64,000 bases of DNA from Bettongia penicillata ogilbyi (GCA_023548195.1 JAJHZJ010000008.1:585999-649998), one strand, 5' to 3'; positions 1 to 12,355 are shown, numbered from the stretch's first letter. Translations and numbers: made by a program. The notes: a model not told the origin generated them from the sequence alone.

Positions 1-520
1 ATGTAATCATAGTGCACATATAATCTGGTTCATAGAGATTATGTGGAGACTAGAATGGAGACATTTTAGCCACAGAGAACATAGCTATTTATGGCAGTCA
101 CATTTCAAGACACAGTCAAGAGGGAAGTCAGCTCTCTGGTAAGAGAGAGACAGAATTTCTTCCCTCCATGACATGAGAAGACAGCTTTCTAAACTTGAGG
201 AGGGAATACGGCCAAAAGGAGATTCATTTTCTTTTTTTGACATATAGTCAAATTCAGACCTACCCTCTTCATTTTCTACCTGGAAGTGCTGTTTTTTTTT
301 CTCTGACCTCAGAAGCCTCATCATCTTGTAAGATCAGTTCAACTTTGAAAGTTCACCTCAACCTTATTCTCCTCCCCTAGAAACTTTTCTCTAAATGGAA
401 TGCAGAGGACTCCTCTCAGAACTGCTATTTAGGGAGGAAACACAGCCCAGCCATTTCTTCACTTCCCACTGAGCTGCTCTTTTGGTTTCTCTAGCATAAC
501 CTTCCCTTCCCAATTTTCAG
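1..520. other. No feature recognised
   Basis: AT-rich, apparently single-copy sequence. The short reading frames here have no recognisable protein character and lie in T-rich or pyrimidine-rich DNA. Confidence 0.5.
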
Positions 521-524
521 CTTC

Positions 525-664
525 CTTTTATGTACTGTGTTCCTCCCTTAGATTAGAAGTACCTTGAGGATAGGGGCTGTATTTTTTTTTTTTTGCATTT
601 GCATTCCCAAAGCTAGTTCTGTGACTGGTACACAGTAGGTGCTCAATAAATGTTTATTGACTGA
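525..664 (+). repeat. LINE-2 3' end fragment
   Basis: The segment contains the typical L2 3' terminal phrase 'cacagtaggtgctcaataaa' followed by tgtttattgactga, preceded by 'taccttgaggataggggctg', the counterpart of the L2 text meaning 'clear peak of use, total activity' in consensus position just before the end. A run of T lies inside it. It is a dead 5'-truncated relic and has no coding capacity. Confidence 0.75.
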
Positions 665-1224
665 TCGATGTAGAACATATAGTACTAACTGCAGAGAGGT
701 TAATTAGTGTTCTTAGTGGCTTCAAATCATCACCACTAGCAAGAACAGAAAAATTAACAAATGTTTAGTGAATAATGATACCCTTGCAGAGAACCACAAA
801 GAAAATTTTGCCTGTACTCTATAAATACCACCCAGGAAAAAAGGTGTTTGGAAAGCCCCATAGAATCATTATCACTAACACTTGGTACTTGGTATAAATC
901 ATTTACAAAATTATTACTAACTCTGTTTCTTGGAAGGGAAGTAGTAGGATTTTTTTAAAGCATGAATTGTAAAAAATCAGTTATTTTGGCCAACAACCAA
1001 ATAGCCTTTATGAATATTAACCTGGAACCCATTTTCCTTTGCTGAGAAGTGAAGAAAATTTGACCAGTGAAGAGACAGGATGACCTGTAAAACGATATTC
1101 CGCAAGGTTGGATTATTGCAAATGGCTTTACTCTGGAGGAAATCCAGAAGCTCTCTAGCTGGTGCGGAATGCCATCTAAAGTCAGTGATTGTATGGTAGG
1201 AGCTGTAGGGAGCACATTACATCC

Positions 1225-1560
1225 ATGCTCTGCAGTCTGGACTCCTTGCCTTATTTGCTTCTGAGTGCAATAGTCTATGGTCTATAAAACACTAAATGGT
1301 TGGGCCCCAGCTACTTAGAGATCGCCTTTCTCCCTAAGCAACAGCAAGGCAATTGAGATCAGCTGGATAGCAAGGGCTGGCACTTCCCAACTTTCATCTA
1401 GAGGGAGCTGGGGAAAGGGTTACTTTCTGTGGAGTGCTCTCACTTATGGAATTCCGGACCTGCCCAAATCCCGGACTACTAATCTCATGAATTCATAGCA
1501 CAAGACCTGACTTTTAAAATGGAAGTCAATAAAGGGAATGCATAGGAATTATCTGTGGTT
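1225..1560 (+). repeat. Ancient LINE-like fragment (CR1/L3 type, uncertain)
   Basis: The stretch 'aaatggttgggccccagcta', 'agatcgcctttctccct', 'gagatcagctgg' and 'atggaattccggacctgccc' matches, by memory, a widely dispersed amniote LINE 3' region. It is heavily mutated, and the family assignment is tentative. Confidence 0.35.
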
Positions 1561-1851
1561 TTTTGAATGTGGATAATCATATTCTGTGAATTGTGTCATT
1601 TTCCAAACCTATCAATTCCATACTCGTTCCCCAAGGCAACAGGAAAGGCACTAAAATTCCAAGCATTCAATATCTGAATAACTGACCGAATATTTTATTC
1701 TTTACCTGGAATTTTGGGGCAAAACCAACATTTTATAATGGCCTAAAGAGAGGATAAGAAGGAGAAAAAGTGATATGACAAAAAACAAAACAAGATAGAG
1801 AGATGAGGGAACAGACTTCAGTAGAATGCCCAAGGGATTAGTTCCATACCA

Positions 1852-1873
1852 AAATCAATCAATCAATCAATGA
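1852..1873. repeat. (AATC)n microsatellite
   Basis: About five tandem AATC units. Confidence 0.8.
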
Positions 1874-2039
1874 AATAAGAATCAGTAATGCACAAGTCAC
1901 ATCTAAATTTTTTATCTCCATCACTTAGGACAGTGGTTAGCTCCTCTCTGCTTGTATAGGTGTTTAATTAATATTGATTCTATTTTTATTAACTCCTTCC
2001 CATAAGGGCTGACTGCTGAAATGGATCTTGAAATTGTTT

Positions 2040-2456
2040 AGCCTTCATTTTCCAAGAGGACCAAGGACATCAGAGAGTGATGTCTTGACTTGTGCATCAG
2101 TTGGATTGTATTTAAGAAATAGATTTGCACAAAGATTTTAGCTTCACTCACTCTTTCAGAGTCATCCAAATCCAGGGGCAAGAAAAAAAGTCAAGGTAAA
2201 AGCCCATAGCCCAGGATGCAGTGTCTTGGATATCGGACCAAACTCTCAGAGCCCCCAGCACCTGCTTTTTTGGAATACATTGTTCTCATCTGCCCATTCT
2301 GCAGGTGGAGATCTTTACATGTTTGGGGTAGACATTCCCCTGACTCACTCACTGGTTTGAGGCATTTCAGTTACCCTCAACCTGGTTTAACTTGGAACAG
2401 TTTACCAGGGTGTGGCTGCTGCAAATACTATAGTTTCTTGAAGCTACAGGTGAGAG
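2040..2456 (+). repeat. Unnamed interspersed repeat, left copy
   Basis: A homologous copy lies inverted near the other end of the window (62639-63060). Shared blocks in this orientation include 'cagttaccctcaacctggtt', 'acatgtttggggtagaca' (against acatgcttggggcagaca) and a final 'acaggtgagag'. The first 60 bases ('ccaagaggaccaaggacatc' onward) also resemble the reverse complement of the tail of the repeat at 23812-24857. A 117-codon frame (2216-2569) runs through it but has no protein signature. I cannot name the family. Confidence 0.6.
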
Positions 2457-2459
2457 TTC

Positions 2460-3400
2460 TATTAAAAGTAAACACCAAAGGTAGATGTGTATCCCCAAAA
2501 AGGGCTCAACAAACCCTCACATCCAAGGTGCTAGTCCTCCCTAAATACCCCATATACCCTAGATCTTGAACTATATAATTAATTGAGGAGAATTGAAGAA
2601 TGAGGTGAGAGAGGAGTTCCAAGTGAAAAATACCTGACTTTTCTTCAGATTCAGGACTTTAAAAGGAGTCAGGTAGATGAAAGTAAGAAAATTCAGAGGA
2701 AAAAGGAATTGAACCCATAGAACTGTAATCAAACCTTATTTTGAGCCTCACTATATGCAAAGATAACTGGGTCCTACTATTTCCCCATCCTCAAGTTGTA
2801 CCTTATGTACACATAAACAGGAAGAGTTGTGATGAAAGGCTGTTTATTAGATCTAGTTCGGTACTACTTACCTGAATTGAACATTTTCTGGGATCACTTT
2901 AGGCTTTTGGGGGAAGAATGGCCAGAGCGATAGGTTAGGGAAACACAGGGCATGCCTGACTGCCAGTGGTATTAATCAAATGAGATAACATATTTAGCTA
3001 ACACATTTTTAGTGCCTTAGGATATGCAATCTTTCCTTCCTCCCCATCCAGTTTCCCTAGCCTGGGCATCCCTCTTGGCTTTTCTTTTGGCCTTTCTCAA
3101 ATTTGACCAAATGGACCCTAAAAGCACCCTGCCTTTTTCACAGCAGGCAGAGAGGGCATGTGTGCCATACACAAGGTAATTGTTTTCTGTTATAAGCTGG
3201 AAGGTAAGGTTACATAATCTCAGGAAGGTACCAATATATCAAATGTAACTTGACTGTGCTTTAACTTTTAATTAAGTAGATTTTCTAGTTACTTAAGCCA
3301 TTTAGAAATCAATTTGCTCATGTGGGCATAATTCACTTTGTGTACTGTTTCTGGAAAGTTGCATACACATTGATTTTTTAAAATGGAATTATATTTTAAA
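2460..3400. other. No feature recognised
   Basis: AT-rich, apparently unique DNA with no coding-like or structural signal that I could see. Confidence 0.4.
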
Positions 3401-3426
3401 TCCATTAAGGAAGCTAACTAGTCATT

Positions 3427-3500
3427 CACTTATTCAATCAACAAACGTTTATTGACTATTGTATACCTAGGTGCTAGGAAAGACAAAAAGTTTAAAAAAT
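3427..3500 (+). repeat. Short L2/MIR-type fragment
   Basis: 'caacaaacgtttattgacta' followed by 'gtatacctaggtgctaggaa' matches the widespread 'catttattgagcacctactatgtgccagg' type phrase of mammalian LINE-2-related repeats. It is strongly decayed. Confidence 0.4.
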
Positions 3501-3549
3501 TAATGAAATTTACAGACTTATAAGCTGAGGAAAATCATGATTTTATTTG

Positions 3550-3742
3550 TGTCAGGAACTACCAAATGAGCAAACTCCTTCTACTAATTCAAACAGGAAC
3601 CTCCATGCAACTTAGAGTCTTCTAAGACACTTTGAGTGCCTTACTCAGGGTCACATAGCCAGTATGTTTCAGGGATAAAACTTGAACTCAGATCTTCCTG
3701 GGTCCATGACTATCTTCCTATCTAGTGTTTTACTCTATGTCT
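3550..3742 (-). repeat. MIR/CORE-type SINE, antisense
   Basis: The order 'cttactcagggtcacatagc', 'cttgaactcagatcttcctg' and a final clause like 'catgactatcttcctatctag' is the reverse complement of a tRNA-derived SINE: box-B region GAGTTCAA, then GTGACCCTG. The proximal end is decayed. Confidence 0.7.
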
Positions 3743-3747
3743 CTATA

Positions 3748-4073
3748 GCAGATCTTAACTTGGGATCTATGGACAGAATTCAGAGGGGTCTGTAAACTTA
3801 GATGGGAGGAAAAAACTCCTATATGTATATAAATATATATGATATTCTGCATATTTATATATTACACTACTACATATAGAATATATTTTGTATTTATAAG
3901 TAAATATATAAGATCATAAATAAAATAGTATGTATTATATATGTATATTTCACTAGCCTCTTGAAATTTAACACTTATTTCTGTTATGAATTTGAAAAAT
4001 AAATTGTGAGAAGGCATCTATAGGCTTCACCAGACTGAGAGGTCCATGAAGCAAAAAGATTTAGAGACCCTGC
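3748..4073. repeat. hAT-like DNA transposon relic with AT-rich core
   Basis: The left end reads cagatcttaacttgggatct and the right end ggtccatgaagcaaaaagat ... gagaccctg, an imperfect terminal inverted repeat of the CAGGGGTTCTTAACCTGGGG kind typical of mammalian hAT relics. Internal phrases 'aggcatctataggcttcac' and 'cagactga' recur in the relic at 29365. The centre (3822-3945) has decayed or expanded into an A+T-only tract. Non-autonomous, with no transposase frame. Confidence 0.5.
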
Positions 4074-4339
4074 TTTACACATGAACAGGTGAATAAAATA
4101 CATGTATATCTGCGCTATGCTCTGGTGCTTTAAATGTCTCTGAGTGCCAGCATAGTGCTCTGACTGCCTGTTTTCCCTCACTCTCCCAATGTGACTAACC
4201 AACCTTCAATCCCAGGCATGCACCTGCCTTGATAGTTTTTTTTTAAATAGTACTTTTAGGTCATGTCATCATTGGCAGTATGCTGGCTGTGGCCTACTAA
4301 TGCCACCATATTTCTTTCCATTACCTTCTGGGCCATCTA

Positions 4340-4490
4340 TATGTGTATTATATCCTTAAAATGAATATTTTATCAGATTGCATGCCATCTTGGGGAGGGG
4401 GGAAGAGGAAGAAGGCAGAGAAAATTTAAAACTCAAAAGCTTATGGAAGTGAATGTTGAAAACTAAAATTGAATAAATTAATTTAAAGAA
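4340..4490 (+). repeat. L1 3' end fragment
   Basis: 'tatcagattgcatgccatct' followed by 'tggggagggggg', 'aaaactcaaaagcttatgga' and 'gaatgttgaaaac' is the 3' terminus shared by the marsupial L1 copies at 23480-23600 and 25670-25790 in this window. It is a 5'-truncated copy. Confidence 0.8.
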
Positions 4491-4499
4491 AAGATGAAA

Positions 4500-5195
4500 G
4501 TCTATACCATCATTGTGATTTCTATTCTGGGACTTTTGCTTACAATGCATATAATATACTTTCAATAATTCCCCCCCATTTCCTTAATGAAAGATTAAAA
4601 ATTCCCTATTTTACACTCTCCATAAAGTGAATATGTTTATAGATTCAAAAAAATCTTTTTTGACACTTGTCCTCCTTAGAAAATGCAAAGCAATAACTTT
4701 GAAACTATTTTAATGGATGCAACTGTGGTCAGTCAAATACTTTTGCCCTTTATGTACTTTTTCGTAATACAGTTGCTATTAGAATGTAATAAGGATAGAA
4801 GGTCATAAGAATCACAAGTGCCTTCTGGCCAACTCGTGTCCTGTGTCATGGTCCTGGAGCAAGTAATGGCAGTTTCTCTTAGCAATGCTGACTTGCGAGG
4901 GAAAGCTGACAGTGCCCATTACGGTGAGCCCTGCCTGAACAGAACTCTTAGGAGAGGTACTTTCAATGTAATAGCCCACTCGTTGCTGGAAACATCAAGA
5001 AAACACATCATTAAAAGACATGACCATTGGCTGCATCAATTTCATTCAGGATAATAGCAATCTTTTTCTCTTGTCCAAAACTCTTATGTCAGGATCTTCT
5101 CAGGAAAAGGGAAATAGGGAATTGACACATCTTTTAAACAAAAGGTTCCCATCTCATAAGAAAGGCAGAGGGGTTTGGTAGAAATATTTACTATT
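4500..5195. other. Unique sequence with a GC-richer patch
   Basis: No repeat recognised. At 4810-5050 the base composition rises and a 78-codon plus-strand frame (4818-5054) exists. Its translation shows no domain I recognise. Confidence 0.4.
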
Positions 5196-5245
5196 CACAC
5201 ACACACATATATATGTGTGTATATATAGATATAGATATATAGATT
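5196..5245. repeat. CA/TA microsatellite
   Basis: (CA)n passes into mixed TA/TG/GATA dinucleotides. Confidence 0.9.
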
Positions 5246-5281
5246 AAACTTCTGTTCTATAGATGTAAGTTTTCAATATCA

Positions 5282-5500
5282 AGGTGGCAGAACAGCGTGC
5301 TGAACTTGGAAATAGGAAGGCCTGATTTCAAATGCTGCCTTTGGCACTAGCAGAGTGACCTTGAATAAACTACTTAACTTTCTTTTAACACTAGTTGCCT
5401 TATCTATACCTTCTTCCCAGGGCTTTTGTGGGGATCAAATCAGCTAAGAAATATAAAATGATTTGCAAATCTTAAAGTATTCTAAAATATTAGCTATTTT
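5282..5500 (+). repeat. MIR-type SINE
   Basis: Head 'aaggcctgatttcaaatgct', central 'gagtgaccttgaataaacta', and the tail 'gggcttttgtggggatcaaa' ... 'aaatgatttgcaaatcttaa' follow the order of the long-tailed MIR/CORE SINE. Confidence 0.75.
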
Positions 5501-5753
5501 TAAGTTAATTGAAATAGACCTGTCCCTCTCTTCTGTTTCTCTGACTTTCCTTGTCTCTAAAGTGATAGGTTTCCATTTCTAAAATTATATCCTTTTATAA
5601 AGGTTAGACATTATTTTGCTTTGTACTTTCTGCTTTATTTTCCCTGCAAAGCAAAGCCTTACAAACTCCATATACTATATCCTTGTAATCAATTATCTTA
5701 GTTCAGTCGATTGCTCCTATTTTTTCCTCCCTGGCATATTATAGTATGAACAT

Positions 5754-5993
5754 GGGCTGCTAGGTGGGGCAGGGGATCGAGCCTGGGCCCAGAGTCAGAA
5801 AGACCTGAGTTCAAATCCAGCCTCCAACATTTACTAGCTATGTGACCCTGGGCAAGTCATTTAACTCTGTCTACCTCAGTTTCCTTCTATGTAAAATAAG
5901 CTGGAGAAGGAAATGGCAAACCACTCCAGTATCTTTGCCAAGGAAACTTTAAAAGTGGTCACAAAAAGTTTGACAACTGAAAAATAACAACAA
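5754..5993 (+). repeat. Marsupial CORE-SINE, near full length
   Basis: The element runs from 'gggctgctaggtgg' through the tRNA-like part 'gacctgagttcaaatccagc', 'tgtgaccctgggcaagtcat', and the body 'ggagaaggaaatggcaaacc' to 'cacaaaaagtttgacaactg', ending in an AACAACAA tail. It is one of the best preserved copies in the window and would be transcribed by RNA polymerase III when active; the internal box B is GAGTTCAAATC. Confidence 0.92.
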
Positions 5994-6164
5994 AAATGTG
6001 GATAAACATAAGGGAAAAAGGCAACAACATTTCACTAAATTTGTAATATCTTGCATTTGGGAACAAAAAACTAACTTCACCTGTATAAGATGAGGCATGA
6101 CTAAATAGTAGTTGTTCTGAAAAAACACAACGAACCACAAGAATTAGTCAGCAACATCCTGTAG

Positions 6165-6672
6165 CAGTGAAAAGAGCAGAAGCATTTAATTGAGAAGGTA
6201 ATAGCTTCTAGGTGTGAGGAGGTCATTGATGCTCCTTACTCTGCTTTGCATGTTATGTTCAATGCTGGGTACCCCAGTTGAAAGAAGGATATCAATTAGT
6301 GGGAGAGAGTCCAGAAGTAGGCAAAAAGGATGGTAAAAGGTCCCAAATCTTTATCACGTGAGAAAAAATGGAAGGAACTATAAACATTTTGCCTGAAAAA
6401 GAGAATACTAGAAAAGGGTGGGCTGAGAGCTGTCTACAAGTATCTGAAGGGCTATCATGTGGAATATGGGTTGTTTAACCCAAGAAAGAAGCAAGGGGTA
6501 GAAGTTAAAAAAGAAGCCAAATTAGATTTGATATCAGGAAAAAGTTCCAAATAGAGCTGGCCACAGCTGAAATAAGTGGCCTCAAGTGTTGTGGGGATTC
6601 TTCTTCCTTGGAGGTCTTTAAGCAGACACTGGGTTGCGTTTATCAGATATATTGCAGTAAAGATTCTTTTCA
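6165..6672 (+). repeat. CR1/L3-like LINE fragment
   Basis: Phrases in order: 'gttatgttcaatgctgggta', 'gagagagtccagaagtaggc', 'aagtatctgaagggctatca' and 'gaggtctttaagcagacact'. These match the amniote CR1/L3-type LINE 3' region as I remember it. A copy of the same region lies in the opposite orientation at 7395-7860. No reading frame remains. Confidence 0.65.
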
Positions 6673-6689
6673 TATATAAATGTGTAGAT

Positions 6690-6925
6690 ATTGCAATGGA
6701 CAGAGTGCTAGACCTGGAGTCAAAAAGAACTCAGTTCAAATATGACCTCTGATACCTATTAGCTGTATGACCCTGGGCAAGTCATTTAAGTGCTGTTTGC
6801 CTCACTTTCTTCATTTGTAAAATGGGGATAATAGCAGCACCTAAATCTCACAGTTGGTGTGAGGGTCACGCAAGATGATAATTGTAAAGCACTTAGCATA
6901 GCCCCTAGTTTGTAGTACAAAATAT
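6690..6925 (+). repeat. MIR-type SINE
   Basis: Contains 'caatggacagagtgctagac', 'tatgaccctgggcaagtcat', 'tttgtaaaatggggataata' and 'gtaaagcacttagca', the diagnostic order of the MIR-tailed SINE. It ends at a TGTATGTATT-rich microsatellite (6925-6978). Confidence 0.88.
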
Positions 6926-7394
6926 GTATGTATTCATGCATGTGTGTATGCATGCATATGTGTACATATATGCACGTGTTTGGCAAAATGAGACTCTGAG
7001 CAGCTGCTAAGGAGCCCCTTGGCTTTGAAAGCCCAGATGTTGGTGCTGTATGGTCAGATAGTTGGATCTGTTGATCTGTGATGTGTGTTGCTTATGGTCA
7101 GACAGTTGGAAGCCCTGTCTGTTGGTTGATCTTCGTTTCTTTCTTTGTATTTTTATGAAGTTCAGGGTGCTGACTTTTTCCCCTGAACTAAGTGAATGAT
7201 ATATGTATGTGCTTGATTGAAGTAGACTGTTGACCCCTCAAAAGTTGCTTTCCTTTTAGAAAAGCAGATCTAAGAACCTGTACAGCAGGCCCTCCTGTGT
7301 ATGTTGGGGTCCTTGCTGTTACACCTGGAAAAAGGAAATCCAGCTAAGAAACTACTACAGTAATCCACGCATGACATCATAATATATAGTTGAC

Positions 7395-7860
7395 TTTTTT
7401 GAAGTCTGAGAAAGATATTCTCAGTCTCTACTTGAAGACTTTAAATGATAGGGAACTCATTACCTTTTGGGGGAGCCTAATCAACTTTTGGGACTGTTTT
7501 AATCATTAGGAAATTATTTTCCCAAGATCCTGACACTCTCTAAATTCCATTCATTGGTCTTCATTCTGCAAACTGAGGCTAAAGATAATAAACCTAACTG
7601 CCATTCTACATTGAATTTTTTTTTTGTATATTTGAAGAAAAATACAGGATCGCACAAAATCTTTTAGCCACAAAACCAAACATCCATTATTTATTTAACT
7701 GATCCTTCCATGATATTGAATTGAATTCCTTCATTATACTAGTGTTCCTCCTTTGGTCCTAATCACAGTTGGTTCAATCTTTCCTAAAATGTGTCATCTA
7801 AAAGTGAATATAATAGTCTATATATGATCTAACCTGCAAAGGGTGACCATCTGTCAGGTA
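7395..7860 (-). repeat. CR1/L3-like LINE fragment, antisense
   Basis: 'ctctacttgaagactttaaa', 'gggaactcattacc', 'taggaaattattttcccaag' and the closing 'atagtctatatatgatct' form the reverse complement of the region at 6165-6672. The copy is heavily diverged. Confidence 0.55.
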
Positions 7861-7864
7861 TATG

Positions 7865-10555
7865 GTAGAAGGAATTCCATTTGATGTCCAGTTTGGACTA
7901 AATGGCCAATGAAGGTCTTTTACCTTTCTGAAATTCTGGGATATTTCAGTAATCTGGAAAATCTCCTCATCCCTTCTCTTTCTGGTAACTGAAGAGATTT
8001 CCTGTCTTTTTTCTCAAATGACTCTTATCAGATCTCATTTGAAAACACAAATTGTCTACCTTTTCTTTACCTCTTAATGCTTCTTTGTCTTGTTATTTAA
8101 CTTTATAGTCATTATTACTTAAAATCTGTCAAGTACCTTACTTAACATGTGTTTTGCACAAAGCCTGCACTCCATTGTAGTGAGCAGTTGTATCATTCAT
8201 GACTCCTCCTTGATTAGAGACTTCATAGCTATGTCTTTGTTTAGATCCCCCTGTTCACAGTCATCTCAATAGTTACACAGAGAAGAACACAAACTCTAAT
8301 GTTAAGTCTTTAGAAAGTATAACTGGGTTGATTTATGATTCTTTTAAAAAATTACCTAACAGATAATACATATATATGGCATAGATATTGTCTGTTAACA
8401 AAATATAGAACACTTTTTAAAAATGTGATTATACTTATTTTCTCTTTTTATCCAATTAAAAAAAAACTACCCTGAATTACTATGGCCTCTGTTGCATCAA
8501 AACTAGAATCATTATTCCCATATCTATGTTGTTTTGCCATCTCTTTTCAGTGTCAAATTAATACCATTCAGTCATGGCTACACCTCTCCTAGGTTTCTGA
8601 AGCTATTTAGGTGATACTGTGATGTGCTCTTTCTCTGCTTTGTCTCCAGTATTTTTTCTTTGGAACTGTGAGGCTTCTGGACTTGGCTTAGAGCCACTGA
8701 AGCAGAATCAAAGCATCTGGAGTTGTGGTCAAAACAGCTTTGCTTCCTTCAGCCCATCCCCAAACCTCAGTGAGATGTGAGTTAGTGCCCCTTAACACCA
8801 ATAGTTGTTGGGAGGAGACAAGCAGCTCTCTCATCTTCCATTATCCCTCTGAATATAGTATCCCTCTGAAAAATAAAATTATACAGGCTAGCATCTTTTT
8901 CTCATCTTTCACATAGTATTTAAATATGTGTTGATGTTAGAAACTTGGTTCCAACATTTTATTCTCCATTATTATACTAATATTCTGGTTACTTTCCTCC
9001 AGGTTGCATAAATCAAACTGACAGCTAGAGTTTCTAAGTATGTGGAAAGATAATGTTAAAAAGAGGGGGTGGGGGGTAGAATAACCTTATGTTGTATCCA
9101 GGTTTAAGTCCTGGAAGAAAGATGGGAGTGTTAACTTGATTTGCCATTTAGTAGTGTTATAAATATACAAAATGTATAGCGTTGAATCATGCAAGTGTGT
9201 TTTTTTTCTGTCTTTTCCATTTGGATGGACTGGGTAGAATGACATTTTCTTTGCTTTTTTAATTTACAGGCTGGTGATGGAATTTTCTCCTTTGGACTGC
9301 TAGATTCCTTGTGAGTAAATGCGTGTACTTGTGAAAATGACAGTAGTTCAGCTATCCTGTTCATTTATTTTTATTTTCTTGGATTAAGCATACAGTGCTT
9401 TTAACTATACTTTAATAAAGGATTATTTTGCTTTCCTTCACACAGTTTTGTTAACTTTCAAAATTTAATATGTCACTATCTCAACTGTGCAGAGATGAGC
9501 CAGGGAAGTTACTTTCTAACTAATCCATAACATACCACCTCCAGATGTTCTTACAATAAACAAAGCAATTTATTGTGATTAATATTAAAACAAATGAAAT
9601 AAGATTACAGTAATTTTAAAAAGTTAGCGACATTATTTTCTTGTTCCAATCAATATCAATTAACTTGGTGTTCTTTGTATAACATTGATCATAATGAATT
9701 AATCTGACATTAATATGGATGTTACATATCCTTTTAGGAACATCATTGTAACTTAGGAAGATATTGTAATTTAGGAAATATACAAAATTAAGTGATACCA
9801 CAAAAACTATGAAAATGTCATAAATTTATTTTAAAAGCCTATGCTATGTTTAGTTTAGTCATCCTATTTATTGATTCTTTGATGCCAAAATAGAAAAAAA
9901 TGAAATTTCCATACTTGAAATTCCTACTCAATGTTTTAAAAGATTATCCACATCGATGTTTCATTTAGTGATCAATGTGTAACATAATCAACTATTTAGT
10001 TTGGAAGGGTTGTAGCCAGTATAGATGAATGCTGTACATAGCAGAAAACAGCAGCATTGGTCACAATATCGGGTATCCAAGAAAGATGCCTTGATGTTTT
10101 CCCACCAAATTCCCTACAGTTGTCTTTCACATTGGGAGAAAGTGGGTAGTTTGAGGTTGGGTCAGTCTTTAAAAGTGTTAGGACCCACTTGGAGATAAAT
10201 TTTCCCAAGACTGAAAAATAGCAATAGCCAGATTACACTGTAACAGGGATCAGAGTGGTGACTCAGAGCATCAAAAGTAAGATAGGTGCTGAAAATCCTT
10301 CCATTCCATTAGCAATATAAAATCAACCAAGCTTAATGACTAATAAGGAAGAAAATTAGCTGGAATGGGACAGTTGTCAGCTTCATCTTTCCAGCATCAG
10401 CATCTTAAGGAAACTTCTCCCCATTTCAACTCTAACCTGATGCCTCCTCTCTAAAGCGCCATTGACTTGAGAACACATCCCTTGCTGTTTGCCTAGAGTG
10501 CAAAGATTTTTAGTCAGTTTCACTTATCTCCTGGCAGAAAATTATCGACAATAAA
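7865..10555. other. Long AT-rich stretch, no feature recognised
   Basis: Apparently single-copy DNA with no coding-like frame, RNA gene or recent transposon that I could identify. Frames of 61-77 codons at 8725-8916, 9131-9364, 9616-9801 and 9996-10208 are chance openings in AT-rich DNA. Confidence 0.5.
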
Positions 10556-10557
10556 TA

Positions 10558-10690
10558 AATGCTTCAAATGTTGCCTGAGATACTTAGTAGCTGTGTAACT
10601 CTAGGGAAGTCACTTAATGTATCTGTGCTTCAGTTTCCTCTTCTGCAAAATGTTGATGTTGGATTCAGTCAATAACTTGCCTTCAAGCTT
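10558..10690 (+). repeat. MIR fragment
   Basis: 'acttagtagctgtgtaactc', 'gggaagtcacttaatgtatc' and 'cagtttcctcttctgcaaaa' are the MIR core. Confidence 0.8.
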
Positions 10691-10699
10691 GAATTGTTT

Positions 10700-11640
10700 T
10701 CTAACATTTTATACTGTTCTTACTGTCTAGGAATCGTATGTCCATTTCAATATGAATTTGAATCTCTATATTCATACATGACATTCAGTACAATAAGGTG
10801 GGGAGTTAATTTCCAAAGGGCAAAGCAGTGACCAGAGATCACAGGACCCATTGCTATCTTTGAGACTGGACTGGTCGTGGTGTTTCTAGTATTTATTCTC
10901 ACATTTTATTAACTATATTTCAGTTAAAAATAATCACTTTTGTTTATTTTGTAATATTAATAATGTGTGAAGTTTTCCAGCAAGTCGGCTCTTAACTAAA
11001 TACTAGTTTACAGTGTTTCATTTTTTCCCCATATGTTTTATAATCTAAGTTTAGTCTGTGAATTGGCAACACACTGTAAAGAGGGTGGAGATTATGTCCA
11101 GCACTTAATCTTCTTGTGGTCGTGACATTACTATATCATTCTGAGTCATGGTGGTACGGAGAGAAATTATAAAGAGCTGGGGGTGAAAAATGTAAGGTGC
11201 ATTCTAAGGAAAGTGTTTAACAGCCCTAAAAATAATAGGGCATTTTTCTTTAGTATAGGGGGAAATTGTAGTGCTTTATAATTGTAGGCAAATTTTTCAG
11301 TTCTTTGTAGGTATATTGTAACAGTTTGAATGATGACAGATTTAGTTAGAATCTGCATGACTTTGACATCTATTTTTAGAAGTGTTTAATTGTCATCAGA
11401 AACTAATAAACAATTTCTATCTTTTAATGGCTGTTCTATTCGAATTCACTTACTGATAAATTTACTAGACTAGCCATATAATACTCCCCCCCAAAGAGGC
11501 TTGTTTTAGCCATCTCGTGTTTTTGATACATCCTTAGAATCAGTTGGAGTGTTACTTGGAAGGCTTTTCTTAAATATCAAGTCCTGTTCTATCTTCAGTG
11601 AAATTGGCTTCTGTCCATCTAGTATTTAAAGGAATCACAC
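10700..11640. other. No feature recognised
   Basis: AT-rich unique DNA. Confidence 0.4.
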
Positions 11641-11645
11641 TCCCC

Positions 11646-11733
11646 TATATATATATAATATATATATACTATATATATGTATATATACATATGTATATAT
11701 GTATATATATATATATACTATACATGTATATAG
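11646..11733. repeat. (TA)n microsatellite
   Basis: An interrupted TA/TATG dinucleotide tract of about 88 bp. It creates a spurious 62-codon Tyr/Ile-rich frame (11598-11786). Confidence 0.95.
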
Positions 11734-11914
11734 TCCCAATTTGTTTGTCAGCCTACATCCTTTTTAAAACAATAAAGTCATTTTAATTACAGATCAGATT
11801 CACTTTCCTCCAATCACAGATTAAAGATATTTCACAGATAGCTTGGATTTCAGATATCAGGGTCACCTGCCGTTATCATATTATTTTATTGATTTCTGTA
11901 GACAATTCTCTTGT

Positions 11915-12135
11915 TCTATTCTAGCTGCTTCATCGTCTTCCTCTGGTCAGTTACATTAATAATCTCTCATGTCCAGAATCATGTTTCCTGCCTCTAACTC
12001 ATGGAATCCCTGGGTTCATTCAAATCATAGCTCATATGCTGCCTTCTGCCGAGTCCTTTGTGATTTTTGTAGATTTTAGAACTATCTTCCTCTCAAAATT
12101 ATTTTATACTACTTTGGATAGACTTCCTGACTCCA
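11915..12135 (+). repeat. LINE-2 fragment (decayed)
   Basis: 'ggaatccctgggttcattca', 'atcatagctcatatgctgcc' and 'gagtcctttgtgatt' align to the L2 3' coding-to-UTR text seen better preserved at 53080-53400. Confidence 0.5.
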
Positions 12136-12174
12136 CGTCCAGCATTCCAGATATCCAAGATGTACCCCTGTATT

Positions 12175-12355
12175 TCAAGATTTTTTTAAGTGGGATCGAT
12201 GGATAGATTTCCAGGCAATCCAAAAATCACATCTTTATTTTCACTAATATTTAGTTTTCTTTATGATCCTATATATTTATGCATTCTAAAATATTCTAGA
12301 AAGATTCCGTAGGTTTCACCACATTGTTTCAAGGGCGTATATCATGGAGGAAAAG
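12175..12355 (+). repeat. hAT-like relic fragment
   Basis: 'aagtgggatcgatggataga' and 'aatcacatctttattttcac' match the left half of the element type at 3748-4073. The right end is decayed. Confidence 0.4.
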
